NCBI RefSeq assembly: GCF_002251855.1
Contig: NZ_NOXW01000022.1
Span: forward strand, 248,001 to 312,000
DNA from: Rhodoferax sp. TH121
Lineage (GTDB): Bacteria > Pseudomonadota > Gammaproteobacteria > Burkholderiales > Burkholderiaceae_C
Length of the DNA stretch: 64,000 bases
Reading direction: 5' to 3'
Below are positions 29,000 through 38,110 of this stretch, one piece after another. Position 1 is the first letter of the stretch, and each line of letters starts with the position of its first letter. The position numbers and the translations under genes are program-made. The notes beneath the pieces were generated by a model. That model did not search any database. It was not told where the DNA came from and was given only the letters and a program-made list of their open reading frames with translations.

Positions 29000-29637
29000 A
29001 TACCAACCTGCTGTTTCAAGGTGACCCGCTCAGTACCACGGTGTCTGTGGTGCTGCTGGGCATGTCGGTATGCAGCTGGGTGGTGATTGTGTGGAAGGGC
29101 TGGTTGTTGCAGCGCGCTGTTCGTGACGTGGGGCGCAGTACGGCTGCATTCTGGCAGGCGCCCGACTGGGCGCAGGCCCAAACGGCGGTGCGTGCTTTCG
29201 ATAGGGAGCTCTTGGTGATCCCATTGGTCGAAGCAACTCAGCAGTGTTTGCCAGGGACGCTGGGCGCCAGCGGTGATCGCTCCCAACAATTGACCCGTGT
29301 GTTGCGCGACGCCTTGCATGGTGTGCTGCGGCAGTTGCAGGCTGGTCAGGTGTTGCTGGCCACGGTCGGTTCCACCGCACCTTTTGTCGGTTTGCTGGGC
29401 ACCGTTTGGGGCATTTACCACGCGCTCATGGGCATTGCCGGTTCAGGTCAGGTCAGCATCGACAAGATCTCTGGCCCCGTGGGGGAAGCCCTGATCATGA
29501 CGGCTGCAGGCCTGGCGGTCGCCATTCCGGCGGTGCTGGGGTACAACATCCTGGGGCGTCTCATTGGCCGCATCGAGGCGGATCTCGAAGGCTTTGCGCG
29601 CGATCTGCGCGAATTGTTGGTGACGCAACCCCGATGA
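28996..29637 (+). CDS. exbB: MotA/TolQ/ExbB proton-channel family protein
   Basis: This inner-membrane subunit of a proton-motive-force transducer (Ton or Tol type) has 213 residues and three transmembrane segments. TM1 is near 15-35 ([20 protein letters not shown]); the family core spans TM2-TM3 ([20 protein letters not shown] then [12 protein letters not shown], and [20 protein letters not shown]). It overlaps dapB upstream and the exbD-like gene downstream by 4 bp each. No tonB or tolA gene follows, so whether it energises TonB or Tol cannot be settled; ExbB is the better match given the adjacent ExbD and the absence of tolA, tolB and pal. Confidence 0.88.
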   Translation: MNTNLLFQGDPLSTTVSVVLLGMSVCSWVVIVWKGWLLQRAVRDVGRSTAAFWQAPDWAQAQTAVRAFDRELLVIPLVEATQQCLPGTLGASGDRSQQLTRVLRDALHGVLRQLQAGQVLLATVGSTAPFVGLLGTVWGIYHALMGIAGSGQVSIDKISGPVGEALIMTAAGLAVAIPAVLGYNILGRLIGRIEADLEGFARDLRELLVTQPR

Positions 29638-30065
29638 GCTTCGGTCGCCTGGAGCGCACGGCCAGCGCGCAACCCATGAGTGAAATCAACATGACGCCGT
29701 TGATCGATGTCATGTTGGTGTTGCTGGTGATCTTTATCATTACAGCACCACTCATGGTGAGCGCCGTCAAGGTGGAATTGCCCCAAACTGAGGGTGCCCA
29801 GGCTGCCGAAGCGCCTCAGTTTGTATCGCTGGCACTCGACAAGTCCGGTCAAGCCTACCTGGCGGACCAGCCGATTGCTTTGCCAGAACTTGCGGACGCC
29901 CTGCGTAAGTCTGCTGCCCAAAACCCGCTCACCGAAGTGCAATTGCGTGCGGACGCCTCCGTGCCTTATGGCCGGGTGGTTGAGGTTATGGGATTGGCGC
30001 ATGCGGCTGGTCTGAGCCGCATCGGGTTTGTTGCCAATCCTGAGCCACCAGCAGCCACGCCCTAG
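29634..30065 (+). CDS. exbD: ExbD/TolR family biopolymer transport protein
   Basis: This 143-residue partner of the ExbB-like protein has one transmembrane helix (about 24-44) containing the essential Asp in EINMTPLIDVMLVLLVIFII, and a periplasmic domain with the family end VPYGRVVEVMGLAHAAGLSR then IGFV. The ATG at 29634 overlaps the exbB stop. A GC-rich inverted repeat (30065-30084) follows the stop, and leuS begins 81 bp downstream. ExbD and TolR are not reliably separated by sequence length; ExbD is preferred from the pairing. Confidence 0.9.
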   Translation: MSFGRLERTASAQPMSEINMTPLIDVMLVLLVIFIITAPLMVSAVKVELPQTEGAQAAEAPQFVSLALDKSGQAYLADQPIALPELADALRKSAAQNPLTEVQLRADASVPYGRVVEVMGLAHAAGLSRIGFVANPEPPAATP

Positions 30066-30146
30066 GCGCCCAAAGTGGGGCGCCAGCGCAGCGCCTAAAA
30101 TCGCCTTTCGCCCTTTCCATTGGCAGCCCGGCGCTGCCCATTCCCC

Positions 30147-32915
30147 ATGCAAGACAAGTACCAGCACCTCGACGTAGAACAATCGGCCCAAGCGCATTGG
30201 TCGCAACCCCTGTGGAATGGCCAGAACGCTTACCGCGTGGCCGAAAACACGCTGGATGCCCAGGGCAAGCCCAAGAAAAAGTTCTACGCTTGTTCCATGC
30301 TGCCCTACCCCAGCGGCAAGCTGCACATGGGCCATGTGCGCAACTACACCATCAATGACATGTTGGCGCGGTATCTGCGCATGAATGGGCACAACGTGCT
30401 CATGCCCATGGGCTGGGATGCATTTGGTCTGCCCGCCGAAAACGCGGCGCTGAAGAATAAGGTGCCACCCGCGAAGTGGACTTTTGAGAACATCGCGTAC
30501 ATGAAGGGCCAGATGCAGGCCATGGGCCTCGCGATCGATTGGAGCCGCGAGGTGGCTACCTGTGACCCGCAGTACTACAAATGGAACCAGTGGCTGTTCC
30601 TGAAAATGCTGGAAAAAGGTATTGCCTACCGCAAGACCCAGGTGGTGAATTGGGACCCTGTGGACCAGACCGTGCTGGCCAACGAACAGGTGATTGACGG
30701 CAAGGGCTGGCGTACCGGCGCGGTGGTGGAGAAGCGCGAGATCCCCGGTTACTACCTCAAGATCACCGACTACGCGCAAGAGCTCTTGGACCACGTGCAG
30801 ATGGGCAACGACAAGGCCACGCTGACCGGCTGGCCCGACCGCGTGCGCCTGATGCAGGAAAACTGGATTGGCAAGAGCGAAGGCGTGCGCTTTGCCTTCC
30901 CGCACGATATCAAGGATGCATCGGGTGCCTTGATTGGCGAAGGCCGCATGTACGTGTTCACCACCCGGGCCGACACCATCATGGGTGTGACCTTCTGTGC
31001 GGTGGCGCCTGAACATCCGCTGGCTGCCCACGCAGCGGCTGCCAACCCCAAGCTGACAGCGTTTATCGAGGAATGCAAAACCGGTGGCACCACCGAAGCC
31101 GAGCTGGCCACGCAAGAAAAGAAAGGTCAGCCTACAGGCTTGTTTGTCACGCATCCGCTGACTGGCGCGCAGGTTCCCGTGTGGGTCGGCAACTACGTGC
31201 TGATGGGCTATGGCGATGGCGCTGTGATGGGTGTGCCTGCGCACGACGAGCGTGACTTTGCATTTGCGCTCAAGTACGGCATCGAGATCAAACAGGTGGT
31301 GGCGGTGGACGGCGAGTCGTTCTCGACCAGCGCATGGGCCGATTCCTATGGCGACAAGCAACGTGGCGTGACCGTGAATTCTGGCAAGTACGACGGCCTG
31401 GCCTACAAGGCGGCCGTGGACGCCGTCGCCGCCGACCTGGCCGCCAAGGGCCTGGGCGAGAAGAAAACCACCTGGCGCCTGCGCGACTGGGGCGTGAGCC
31501 GCCAGCGTTATTGGGGTACGCCGATCCCCATCATCCACTGCGAGGAACACGGGGCGGTCCCGGTGCCAGAGAAAGATCTGCCCGTCGTGCTGCCGCAGGA
31601 TTGCGTGCCCGATGGCTCCGGCAACCCGTTGCACAAGCACGAAGGTTTCCATGCCGGCGTGGTCTGCCCAGTGTGCGGCAAGTCCGCACGCCGCGAAACG
31701 GACACCATGGACACCTTTGTGGACTCATCCTGGTACTTCATGCGCTATTGCGACCCCACCAACGCCGAGAAGATGGTGGCTGGCGGTACGGACTACTGGA
31801 TGCGGGACCAAAGTGCCGCTACCGGTGGCAGCGGCATGGACCAGTACATCGGCGGCATCGAGCACGCCATCCTGCACTTGCTGTACGCCCGCTTCTGGAC
31901 CAAAGTGATGCGTGACCTGGGCCTGGTGAAGGTCGACGAGCCCTTCACCAAGCTGCTGACCCAGGGCATGGTGCTCAACCATATCTACTCCCGCAAAACC
32001 GCCAAGGGCGGCAAGGACTACTTCTGGCCGCACGACGTGGAGCATGTGCTGGACGGGGCTGGCAAGGTGGTGGGCGCCAAACTCAAGAACGAGGCAGAGA
32101 GTGGCGATGGCCTGCTGCCCGTGGGCACACCCATCGACTACGAGGGCGTGGGCACCATGTCCAAGTCCAAGAATAACGGTGTGGACCCGCAGGCGCTGAT
32201 TGCCAAATACGGTGCTGACACGGCGCGCATCTACACCATGTTCACCGCGCCACCCGAAGCCACGCTAGAGTGGAACGATGCGGCCGTGGAAGGCAGCTAC
32301 CGCTTCCTGCGTCGCGTCTGGAACTTTGGCTACAAGTTGTCTGCTATGGATTCCGTAGCTGCTCGCGCAAGTGTGGTGGGGGCTAGCAGCCTAAAAGATG
32401 TCGAATTTGGCAAGGAAGCCAAAGCGCTGCGCCTGGAAATGCACAGCGTGCTCAAGCAGGTGGACTTTGACTACCAGCGCATGCAGTACAACACCGTGGT
32501 GTCCGGTACCATGAAAATGATCAACGCGCTGGAGGGCTTCAAGGCCATGGACAGCGCAGGTGCCCAGGTGGCGCTGATCGAAGGCTTTGGCATCCTGTTG
32601 CGCTGCCTGTACCCCGCCACGCCGCATCTGGCGCATGCGCTCTGGTCCGAGCTTGGCTACGCGGGCACCTTGGGTGACTTGTTGGATGCCCCTTGGCCGC
32701 AGGTGGATGCTTCTGCCTTGGTGCAGGACGAGATCGAGCTAGTGCTGCAGGTCAATGGCAAGCTGCGGGGCGCGGTGCGGGTGCCTGCCGGTGCCAGCAA
32801 AGAAGCCATCGAGGCGGCAGCCCTGGCGAGTGAGGCTTTCATGAGCCACGCAGCCGGTGCCACGGCCAAAAAGGTCATCGTGGTGCCCGGCCGTTTGGTC
32901 AACGTGGTGATCTAA
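30147..32915 (+). CDS. leuS: Leucyl-tRNA synthetase
   Basis: This class I synthetase charges tRNA-Leu. The 922-residue protein starts [18 protein letters not shown]; the open frame extends only to an unlikely TTG at 30120. HIGH appears as [15 protein letters not shown] and KMSKS as [13 protein letters not shown]. The CP1 editing domain ([19 protein letters not shown]) and the anticodon-binding and C-terminal domains are present. It is longer than E. coli LeuRS (860). Part of the extra length, [20 protein letters not shown], falls at the start of the anticodon-binding domain and is encoded by a dispersed hairpin repeat (32341-32395). lptE follows closely, the usual betaproteobacterial order. 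Confidence 0.97.
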   Translation: MQDKYQHLDVEQSAQAHWSQPLWNGQNAYRVAENTLDAQGKPKKKFYACSMLPYPSGKLHMGHVRNYTINDMLARYLRMNGHNVLMPMGWDAFGLPAENAALKNKVPPAKWTFENIAYMKGQMQAMGLAIDWSREVATCDPQYYKWNQWLFLKMLEKGIAYRKTQVVNWDPVDQTVLANEQVIDGKGWRTGAVVEKREIPGYYLKITDYAQELLDHVQMGNDKATLTGWPDRVRLMQENWIGKSEGVRFAFPHDIKDASGALIGEGRMYVFTTRADTIMGVTFCAVAPEHPLAAHAAAANPKLTAFIEECKTGGTTEAELATQEKKGQPTGLFVTHPLTGAQVPVWVGNYVLMGYGDGAVMGVPAHDERDFAFALKYGIEIKQVVAVDGESFSTSAWADSYGDKQRGVTVNSGKYDGLAYKAAVDAVAADLAAKGLGEKKTTWRLRDWGVSRQRYWGTPIPIIHCEEHGAVPVPEKDLPVVLPQDCVPDGSGNPLHKHEGFHAGVVCPVCGKSARRETDTMDTFVDSSWYFMRYCDPTNAEKMVAGGTDYWMRDQSAATGGSGMDQYIGGIEHAILHLLYARFWTKVMRDLGLVKVDEPFTKLLTQGMVLNHIYSRKTAKGGKDYFWPHDVEHVLDGAGKVVGAKLKNEAESGDGLLPVGTPIDYEGVGTMSKSKNNGVDPQALIAKYGADTARIYTMFTAPPEATLEWNDAAVEGSYRFLRRVWNFGYKLSAMDSVAARASVVGASSLKDVEFGKEAKALRLEMHSVLKQVDFDYQRMQYNTVVSGTMKMINALEGFKAMDSAGAQVALIEGFGILLRCLYPATPHLAHALWSELGYAGTLGDLLDAPWPQVDASALVQDEIELVLQVNGKLRGAVRVPAGASKEAIEAAALASEAFMSHAAGATAKKVIVVPGRLVNVVI
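32341..32395 (+). repeat. Dispersed hairpin repeat, copy C (in frame inside leuS)
   Basis: GCTAT, 7-nt loop ggattcc, GTAGC, then TGCTCGCGCA. Translated in frame as AMDSVAARA, the same frame as the benE and srkA copies. The right arm is more diverged than in other copies. Confidence 0.8.
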
Positions 32916-32922
32916 GGCCGTG

Positions 32923-33417
32923 ATGCAGCGTCGCCACTTCTTCGCCCTTCCCGTAGTGGCTCTGCTTGCCAGTTGCGGCTTCAAGCTGCGTGGCCAGCAG
33001 ACCTTTGCGTTTGATACCATTGCGGTCACGCCCGAGCGCGGTGGTGCGGTGGCGTCCGAACTGGCGCGTTACCTGGGTGGTGCGGTGCGCCCGTTGGTGC
33101 CGCCTGCGGGCGGTCAGCCACCCCAGGTGGTGGTGGACATCCTGCAAGAGCTGCGCGAGAAAACCGTGGTCGGTGTGAATGCTTCGGGCCAGGTGCGGGA
33201 ATTCCAGTTGCGCATCCGTGTCAAATTCCGCATGCGCACGCCGCAGGGGCGCGACCTGATTGATGAGACCGAAATCATCCAGCAGCGCGACATCAGCTTC
33301 AACGAATCCGCTGTGTTGGCCAAGGAGGCTGAAGAAGCGCTGCTGTACCGCGACATGCAGTCCGACATCGTGCAGCAGTTGCTGCGCCGTATTGCCGCAG
33401 TTCAGACACTGGATTGA
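32923..33417 (+). CDS. lptE: LPS-assembly lipoprotein LptE (RlpB)
   Basis: LptE plugs the LptD barrel that delivers lipopolysaccharide to the outer leaflet. The 164-residue protein has a short signal peptide with lipobox LLASC followed directly by GFKLRG, the hallmark start of mature LptE. The segment GVNASGQVREFQLRIRVKFR and the ending LYRDMQSDIVQQLLRRI are typical. The ATG at 32923 is preferred over the GTG one codon earlier. It follows leuS by 7 bp. In related genomes holA comes next; here three unrelated genes intervene. Confidence 0.94.
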   Translation: MQRRHFFALPVVALLASCGFKLRGQQTFAFDTIAVTPERGGAVASELARYLGGAVRPLVPPAGGQPPQVVVDILQELREKTVVGVNASGQVREFQLRIRVKFRMRTPQGRDLIDETEIIQQRDISFNESAVLAKEAEEALLYRDMQSDIVQQLLRRIAAVQTLD

Positions 33418-33419
33418 GC

Positions 33420-33899
33420 ATGGCGCTGGATCGCGTGGACCAAACCCTGCTGGAGCTGCTGCAGCGTGATGGGCGCATGAGCGCCCAGGCCCTGTCCGAA
33501 GAGGTCAACCTTTCGGCCCGCGCTACGCTCAACCGTATCCGCAAGCTTGAAGACGACGGCCTGATCGCTGGCTACCGCGCGCTGCTGGCACGCAAGGCAT
33601 TGGGTGAGCATGTGTCGGTGTTTGCCGAGATTGCACTCAAGGACCAGCGCCAGGCGACCGTGCAGCGCTTTGAAGCCGCCATGGTGGCCTGCCCTGAGGT
33701 GATTGCCTGCCATTTGGTCAGCGGCCGGTTTGACTATCTGGTGCGCCTGGCTTGCCGCGATCTGGCCCATTACCGCGACCTTACCAACACCTGGATCGAC
33801 GACGTGGGGCTGGGCATCGACAAGGTGGTCACCAGTACCGAGCTGCAAACCGTCAAGGAATTTGCCGGATTTCCGCTCATGGTCCGAGAGGACGGTTAA
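33420..33899 (+). CDS. Lrp/AsnC-family transcriptional regulator
   Basis: The 159-residue protein has an N-terminal helix-turn-helix (LLELLQRDGRMSAQALSEEV then NLSARATLNRIRKLEDDGLI) and a RAM ligand-binding domain (VSVFAEIALKDQ, HLVSGRFDYLVRLACRDLAH). Lrp/AsnC proteins sense amino acids and regulate nearby metabolic genes. The position upstream of ornithine cyclodeaminase and arginase, on the same strand, makes it the likely arginine/ornithine-responsive regulator of that pair; two inverted repeats lie between. The ATG at 33420 is 2 bp after the lptE stop. The ligand is inferred, not shown. Confidence 0.92.
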   Translation: MALDRVDQTLLELLQRDGRMSAQALSEEVNLSARATLNRIRKLEDDGLIAGYRALLARKALGEHVSVFAEIALKDQRQATVQRFEAAMVACPEVIACHLVSGRFDYLVRLACRDLAHYRDLTNTWIDDVGLGIDKVVTSTELQTVKEFAGFPLMVREDG

Positions 33900-33911
33900 T
33901 TTTCAATAGGT

Positions 33912-34037
33912 GATTCCGAAACGGAATCGTTCGGTCGCCGGTTCGGCGCTTTGCGCGCTTAGCCTGCTGTGCTTCGACGCTTACAGCGCCCACCCTCTGT
34001 CTAAACTTCTTGGAATGCCGGGCTGCGGATTCCGCAG
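33912..34037 (+). promoter_or_regulatory. Two inverted repeats upstream of ocd, candidate Lrp/AsnC operators
   Basis: A perfect 7-bp dyad GATTCCG-aaa-CGGAATC lies at 33912-33928 and a 7-bp dyad CTGCGGA-t-TCCGCAG at 34023-34037; they share a GATTCCG core. They flank the region where the ocd promoter must lie. Assignment to the adjacent regulator is by position only. Confidence 0.4.
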
Positions 34038-34064
34038 CGATGTCGGCGACCTGAGGAGAGGAGC

Positions 34065-35117
34065 ATGACCCGCTATATCGACGTCCATGACATGCAGCAA
34101 CTGGTGCGCCAGCACGGCTTGGCGCCCATGATGTCCGAGATGGCCCAGACCATCCGTGAAGACTTTCTGCGTTGGGAGGACTTTGACAAGTCCCCGCGCA
34201 CCGCCAACCACAGCCGTGATGGTGTGATCGAACTCATGCCGGTGTCTGACAGCGCGCTCTACGCCTTCAAGTATGTCAACGGCCATCCCAAGAACCCGCT
34301 GCAGGGCCTGTCCACCGTCATGGCCTTTGGCGTGCTTGCCGATGTGGCGACTGGCTACCCTGAGTTGCTGAGCGAACTGACCATCACCACCGCGTTGCGC
34401 ACGGCCGCTACTTCCGCCATGGCAGCCAAGGTCTTGGCTCGGCCTGATAGCAAGACCATGGCCCTGATTGGCAATGGCTCCCAAAGCGAATTCCAGGCGA
34501 TTGCCTTCATGACCCAACTGGGTGTCACGACGCTACGCGTGTTCGATGTGGATGCGGCGGCCACCGACAAGCTGGCCGCCAACCTGCGTCCCTACACCGA
34601 GTCAGGCGCCCTGACAATTGTGCGCTGCACGTCTACGCGCGAAGCGGTGCGCGGTGCCGACATCGTCACCACCGTGACCGCTGACAAGACCAATGCCACC
34701 ATCCTGACGGCCGACATGATTGAACCTGGCATGCACTTGAACGCCGTGGGTGGCGACTGCCCCGGCAAGACCGAGCTGCAGGCCGAAATACTGAACCATG
34801 CCAAGGTATTTGTGGAGTTCGAGCCTCAAACCCGCATCGAGGGCGAGCTGCAACAGATGCCGGCCGATTTTGTGACGCACGCTTTGTGGAAGGTGTTGGC
34901 TGGCACGGCAGTGGGGCGGGACAACGCTGCGCAGGTCACGCTGTTTGATTCGGTCGGCTTTGCGCTGGAAGACCTGTCCGCCCTGCGCTATGTGCATGCC
35001 CTGTCGCAAGAGCTCGGTGTGGGTAGCACCGTGCAACTGGTGCCCGATCTGCCGGACCCCAAGGACCTGTTCGCCTGCGCCATGGCCGCACGTCCCGTTC
35101 TGCGCAAAGCTGCATGA
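34065..35117 (+). CDS. Ornithine cyclodeaminase
   Basis: The enzyme converts ornithine to proline and ammonia with bound NAD. The 350-residue protein belongs to the mu-crystallin/OCD family: substrate-side motif ELMPVSD, ALRTAATSAMAAKVLARPDS, the Rossmann segment MALIGNGSQSEFQ, and the signature MIEPGMHLNAVGGDCPGKTE, whose Asp acts in catalysis in characterised OCD. A strong ribosome site (gaggagaggag) precedes the ATG. Its stop overlaps the arginase start (ATGA), so arginine to ornithine to proline is encoded as one coupled unit. Alanine dehydrogenase or a related imine reductase is a less likely alternative. Confidence 0.92.
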   Translation: MTRYIDVHDMQQLVRQHGLAPMMSEMAQTIREDFLRWEDFDKSPRTANHSRDGVIELMPVSDSALYAFKYVNGHPKNPLQGLSTVMAFGVLADVATGYPELLSELTITTALRTAATSAMAAKVLARPDSKTMALIGNGSQSEFQAIAFMTQLGVTTLRVFDVDAAATDKLAANLRPYTESGALTIVRCTSTREAVRGADIVTTVTADKTNATILTADMIEPGMHLNAVGGDCPGKTELQAEILNHAKVFVEFEPQTRIEGELQQMPADFVTHALWKVLAGTAVGRDNAAQVTLFDSVGFALEDLSALRYVHALSQELGVGSTVQLVPDLPDPKDLFACAMAARPVLRKAA

Positions 35118-36022
35118 GCGCGCCAGTGTTGCATCTGGTCGGCGCCGCCGTGGGCGAGGGCGCCAGTGATGGCGGTTGCAAGTGGGGTGCTGCCGCCTTG
35201 CGCGAGCACGGCATCGTCAACGCACTGGCTGCCACGGGTCGTACCGTGACCTGGGGTGAGACCGTCACTGCCCAGCCGAAGCTGGCGGCCAGTCGTCTGG
35301 ACGCCATCGAAGGTTTTTCCGAGCGCCTGGCGAGCACGGTGGCGCAGGTGCTGCGTCAGAACCAGCAGCCCTTGGTGCTGGGCGGCGACCATTCCTGCGC
35401 TGTAGGCACCTGGAGTGCGGTGGCTGAGCACCTGCGTCCCCGGGGCGCCTTGGGGCTGGTTTGGATCGATGCCCATCTGGACGCCCACACCCCCGACACC
35501 TCGGACAGCCAGGCGCCGCACGGCATGCCCGTGGCAGCGCTGCTCGGTTATGGGTCGGCGGGCCTGACGGACCTGTTTGGCTGGCGCCACAAGCTGCAGC
35601 CTGAACATCTGGTCATCATCGGCGCGCGCAGTTACGAGCCAGCAGAAAAGGCCTTGCTCGACAGCGTGGGTGTGCGCGTGATGTTCATGCCCGAGGTGCT
35701 GGAACGCGGTTTTGCGGCTTGTTTTGACGAGGCGCGAGCCCGCGTGCAAGCCGGTACGGCCGGTTGGGGCATCAGTTTTGATCTGGATGGCTTGGACCCC
35801 GGGGACGCGCCGGGTACTGGTACGCCGGTGGAGCAGGGCATACGCCTCGCTGATGCCCTGCAGGTGCTGACGGGGTGTAGCCACGACCCGCGCTTTGTAG
35901 CGTTGGAGCTGACCGAGTACAACCCCTTGCGCGACTTTGGCGGTCAAACCGCCCTAGCTGCCACGGAGTTGGTGTGCTCGGTGCTGGCGCCGCAGTCCCA
36001 GGCGCTGGAACTTGCAGCCTGA
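35114..36022 (+). CDS. rocF: Arginase
   Basis: This Mn-dependent ureohydrolase splits arginine to ornithine and urea. The 302-residue protein has all metal-ligand motifs: GGDHSCAVG, WIDAHLDAHTP and SFDLDGLDPGDAPGTGTP. The substrate-loop region SQAPHGMPVAALLG favours arginase over agmatinase. It overlaps ocd by 4 bp. With ocd it gives a route from arginine to proline, and with the upstream Lrp/AsnC gene forms a self-contained catabolic module. No urease genes are in the window. Confidence 0.94.
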   Translation: MSAPVLHLVGAAVGEGASDGGCKWGAAALREHGIVNALAATGRTVTWGETVTAQPKLAASRLDAIEGFSERLASTVAQVLRQNQQPLVLGGDHSCAVGTWSAVAEHLRPRGALGLVWIDAHLDAHTPDTSDSQAPHGMPVAALLGYGSAGLTDLFGWRHKLQPEHLVIIGARSYEPAEKALLDSVGVRVMFMPEVLERGFAACFDEARARVQAGTAGWGISFDLDGLDPGDAPGTGTPVEQGIRLADALQVLTGCSHDPRFVALELTEYNPLRDFGGQTALAATELVCSVLAPQSQALELAA

Positions 36023-36062
36023 TGGGCGGGGGCTGAGCAGGCTCGCGGGCTAAACTCAGGGC

Positions 36063-37160
36063 ATGCAAGTCGCGGTCAACCAACTCCACAACCACCTGCA
36101 GCGCGGGCTTAAAAGCCTGTACACACTGCACGGCGACGAGCCGCTGCTGCAACAAGAGGCGCTGGATGCGATCCGCGCCCATGCCCGCGCCAATGGCTAC
36201 ACCGAACGCACTTCGCACACCGTGGCTGGCGCCCATTTCGACTGGAGTGAGGTGCTGGCGGCCGGCGGCTCGCTGAGCCTGTTTGCAGACAAGCAGATCG
36301 TGGAGATCCGCATTCCCAGCGGCAAGCCCGGCAAAGACGGCAGCGTCGCCCTGCAGCAGCTGGCCGAAGGTGCACCGGGCAATGACTCCACGCTCACCAT
36401 CGTTTTGCTGCCGCGCCTGGACAAGATGACCAAGTCCACGGCCTGGTTTGCGGCCTTGGATGCGAACGGCATCACGCTCGAAGTCAGCCCCGTGGAGCGC
36501 GGCGCTCTGCCGCAATGGATTGCCCAGCGCCTGGGCGCCCAGGGCCAACGTGTGGCGGCGGGTGAAGAAGGCCAGCGCACGCTGCAGTTTTTTGCCGATC
36601 GTGTGGAAGGCAACCTGCTGGCCGCACACCAGGAAATCCAGAAGCTAGGCCTCTTGTATCCGGCCGACGCCAATGGTGGCGTGCTGACCTTCGAGCAGGT
36701 GGAGAGCGCCGTGCTCAATGTGGCACGCTACGACGTGTTCAAGCTGTCCGAGGCTGTGCTGGCCGGTCAAGCCCAGCGCGTGCAGCGCATGCTCGACGGA
36801 CTGCAGGCCGAAGGCGAAGCCGAGGTGCTGGTGCACTACACGCTGGCCGAAGACATACGCGCCTTGAAGCGCGTGAAAGACGCCATGGCCCAGGGCCGCC
36901 CGCTGCCCATGGCGCTGCGCGAGAACCGCATCTGGGGTGTGAAAGAACGCCTGTTCGAGCGCGTGTTGCCCAAGTTGTCCGAATCCAAACTGGCCGAACT
37001 TCTGCAGTCCGCCCATCTGGTGGACGGCATCGTCAAAGGCCTCAAGCAAGCCGACTGGCCCACGACCGGTTGGCAGGCCTTGCACCGGCTGGCACTGCAG
37101 CTGTGTGCGCTGTGTGCTGGTTCTGGTAAACCCACTTTGCCGGCCTCGCGGCCCAACTGA
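36063..37160 (+). CDS. holA: DNA polymerase III delta subunit
   Basis: HolA is the wrench of the clamp loader that opens the beta clamp. The 365-residue protein begins MQVAVNQLHNHLQRGLKSLY with the family core YTLHGDEPLLQQEALDAIR, then LSLFADKQIVEIRIPSGKPG and the C-terminal helical region NVARYDVFKLSEAVLAGQAQ and IWGVKERLFERVLPKLSE. In related betaproteobacteria holA directly follows lptE; here the arginine module separates them. It ends convergent with the PEP-CTERM gene, and proA lies beyond. Confidence 0.94.
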   Translation: MQVAVNQLHNHLQRGLKSLYTLHGDEPLLQQEALDAIRAHARANGYTERTSHTVAGAHFDWSEVLAAGGSLSLFADKQIVEIRIPSGKPGKDGSVALQQLAEGAPGNDSTLTIVLLPRLDKMTKSTAWFAALDANGITLEVSPVERGALPQWIAQRLGAQGQRVAAGEEGQRTLQFFADRVEGNLLAAHQEIQKLGLLYPADANGGVLTFEQVESAVLNVARYDVFKLSEAVLAGQAQRVQRMLDGLQAEGEAEVLVHYTLAEDIRALKRVKDAMAQGRPLPMALRENRIWGVKERLFERVLPKLSESKLAELLQSAHLVDGIVKGLKQADWPTTGWQALHRLALQLCALCAGSGKPTLPASRPN

Positions 37161-37212
37161 GACGGCTTGCGGCCGGGTCAAGTCCTGCCGTTGAGCGTCC
37201 ACAATGAAACTA

Positions 37213-37228
37213 GGGAGCCGAGGCTCCC
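37213..37228. terminator. GC-rich hairpin between convergent holA and the PEP-CTERM gene
   Basis: The inverted repeat gggagcc (37213-37219) / ggctccc (37222-37228) sits between two convergent stop codons, followed by a T-poor tract (ttgttgttg). It may terminate both transcripts, but the T-run is weak. Confidence 0.4.
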
Positions 37229-37253
37229 TTGTTGTTGTGAGTGGCGAATGCGC

Positions 37254-37961
37254 TTACGCAGCTTTGGCCTTGCGGCGGCGTACCACGGCACCCATCAAGC
37301 CCAGACCGGCCAGCATCATGGCGTAAGTCTCAGCTTCGGGAACGGGGGACACCGAGCCGATAGGCAAGGAAGAGTAGCGAATGGTGCCGCCAGCCACCAG
37401 GTATTCTCCGTAGCCGTCGCCGTAGAAGGTGACGGTTTTGAATGTCTTGCTGGTGTCGATGCCTGCCACGAAATTAAGGAAGCCTTCGCCAGCTACAACT
37501 CCTGGGTTGTCTCCAGCGGTCAATGCAGTAGCGACCTTCAATACGGAGCCGCCGTCAAAGGCGATGTACAAAGAGGAAGGTGCGCAGCAGGTGGCCCAGT
37601 CACCGATTTCCAAACCAAAGGCGTTGATGGCGTTGGCGAAGGTGAAGGTCAAGCCCGAGCCAGAGAAATCGGAGTAGGACGGGTTAATTCCAATCGCGCT
37701 TCCAGACGGCAGGTAACCGGTGTCGATACTCCGGTAGTCGCCGGCGGTCGACGTGATGGTGAAGTCGGCAAAGGACCACGAAGTACCACCGCTGATGCCG
37801 GTCAAGCTCTGGGTTTTTACCGTGCCGCCGACGCCGGTCACGGTGGCGTCGAACGCTGCGGTGCCCGCTGCGATGGAGTTGTTGTAAATGTTCGGTGCCG
37901 CAAATGAAGCGGCGCTGGCCAGCGCGACCACGAAGGACGCGACGATTTTGTAAGCTTTCAT
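37254..37961 (-). CDS. PEP-CTERM sorting-domain exported protein
   Basis: The 235-residue exported protein has a signal peptide (MKAYKIVASFVVALASAASF then AAPN) and a C-terminal PEP-CTERM tail: VPEAETYAMMLAGLGLMGAV followed by RRRKAKAA. Such tails are recognised by exosortase EpsH and usually occur with exopolysaccharide production. The body is a beta-rich, Gly/Ser/Thr-rich domain of unknown function with a CC pair (WATCCAPS). The ATG at 37961 has a GGGAG ribosome site; an in-frame start at 37985 would only add 8 residues. No exosortase gene is in the window. Divergent from proA. Confidence 0.88.
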   Translation of the reverse strand: MKAYKIVASFVVALASAASFAAPNIYNNSIAAGTAAFDATVTGVGGTVKTQSLTGISGGTSWSFADFTITSTAGDYRSIDTGYLPSGSAIGINPSYSDFSGSGLTFTFANAINAFGLEIGDWATCCAPSSLYIAFDGGSVLKVATALTAGDNPGVVAGEGFLNFVAGIDTSKTFKTVTFYGDGYGEYLVAGGTIRYSSLPIGSVSPVPEAETYAMMLAGLGLMGAVVRRRKAKAA

Positions 37962-38110
37962 GGAATCTCCCTTAAAACGCACCAAAAATGTGCTGCGTTA
38001 TTCTCGAGATGCACTTCCGGGGCTTCAATAGTCCGTTCGGGCTATTCCTGTAAGCAAGTGTTTCAGCATGGTGCCCAAGCCTTGGTGGTGCGATCTGCGA
38101 AAATCCCGTC

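Noticed and set aside
29448-31652. 734-codon open frame antisense to exbD and leuS
   Set aside because: It spans two well-identified genes on the opposite strand, and its His/Gly-rich content matches no known domain.
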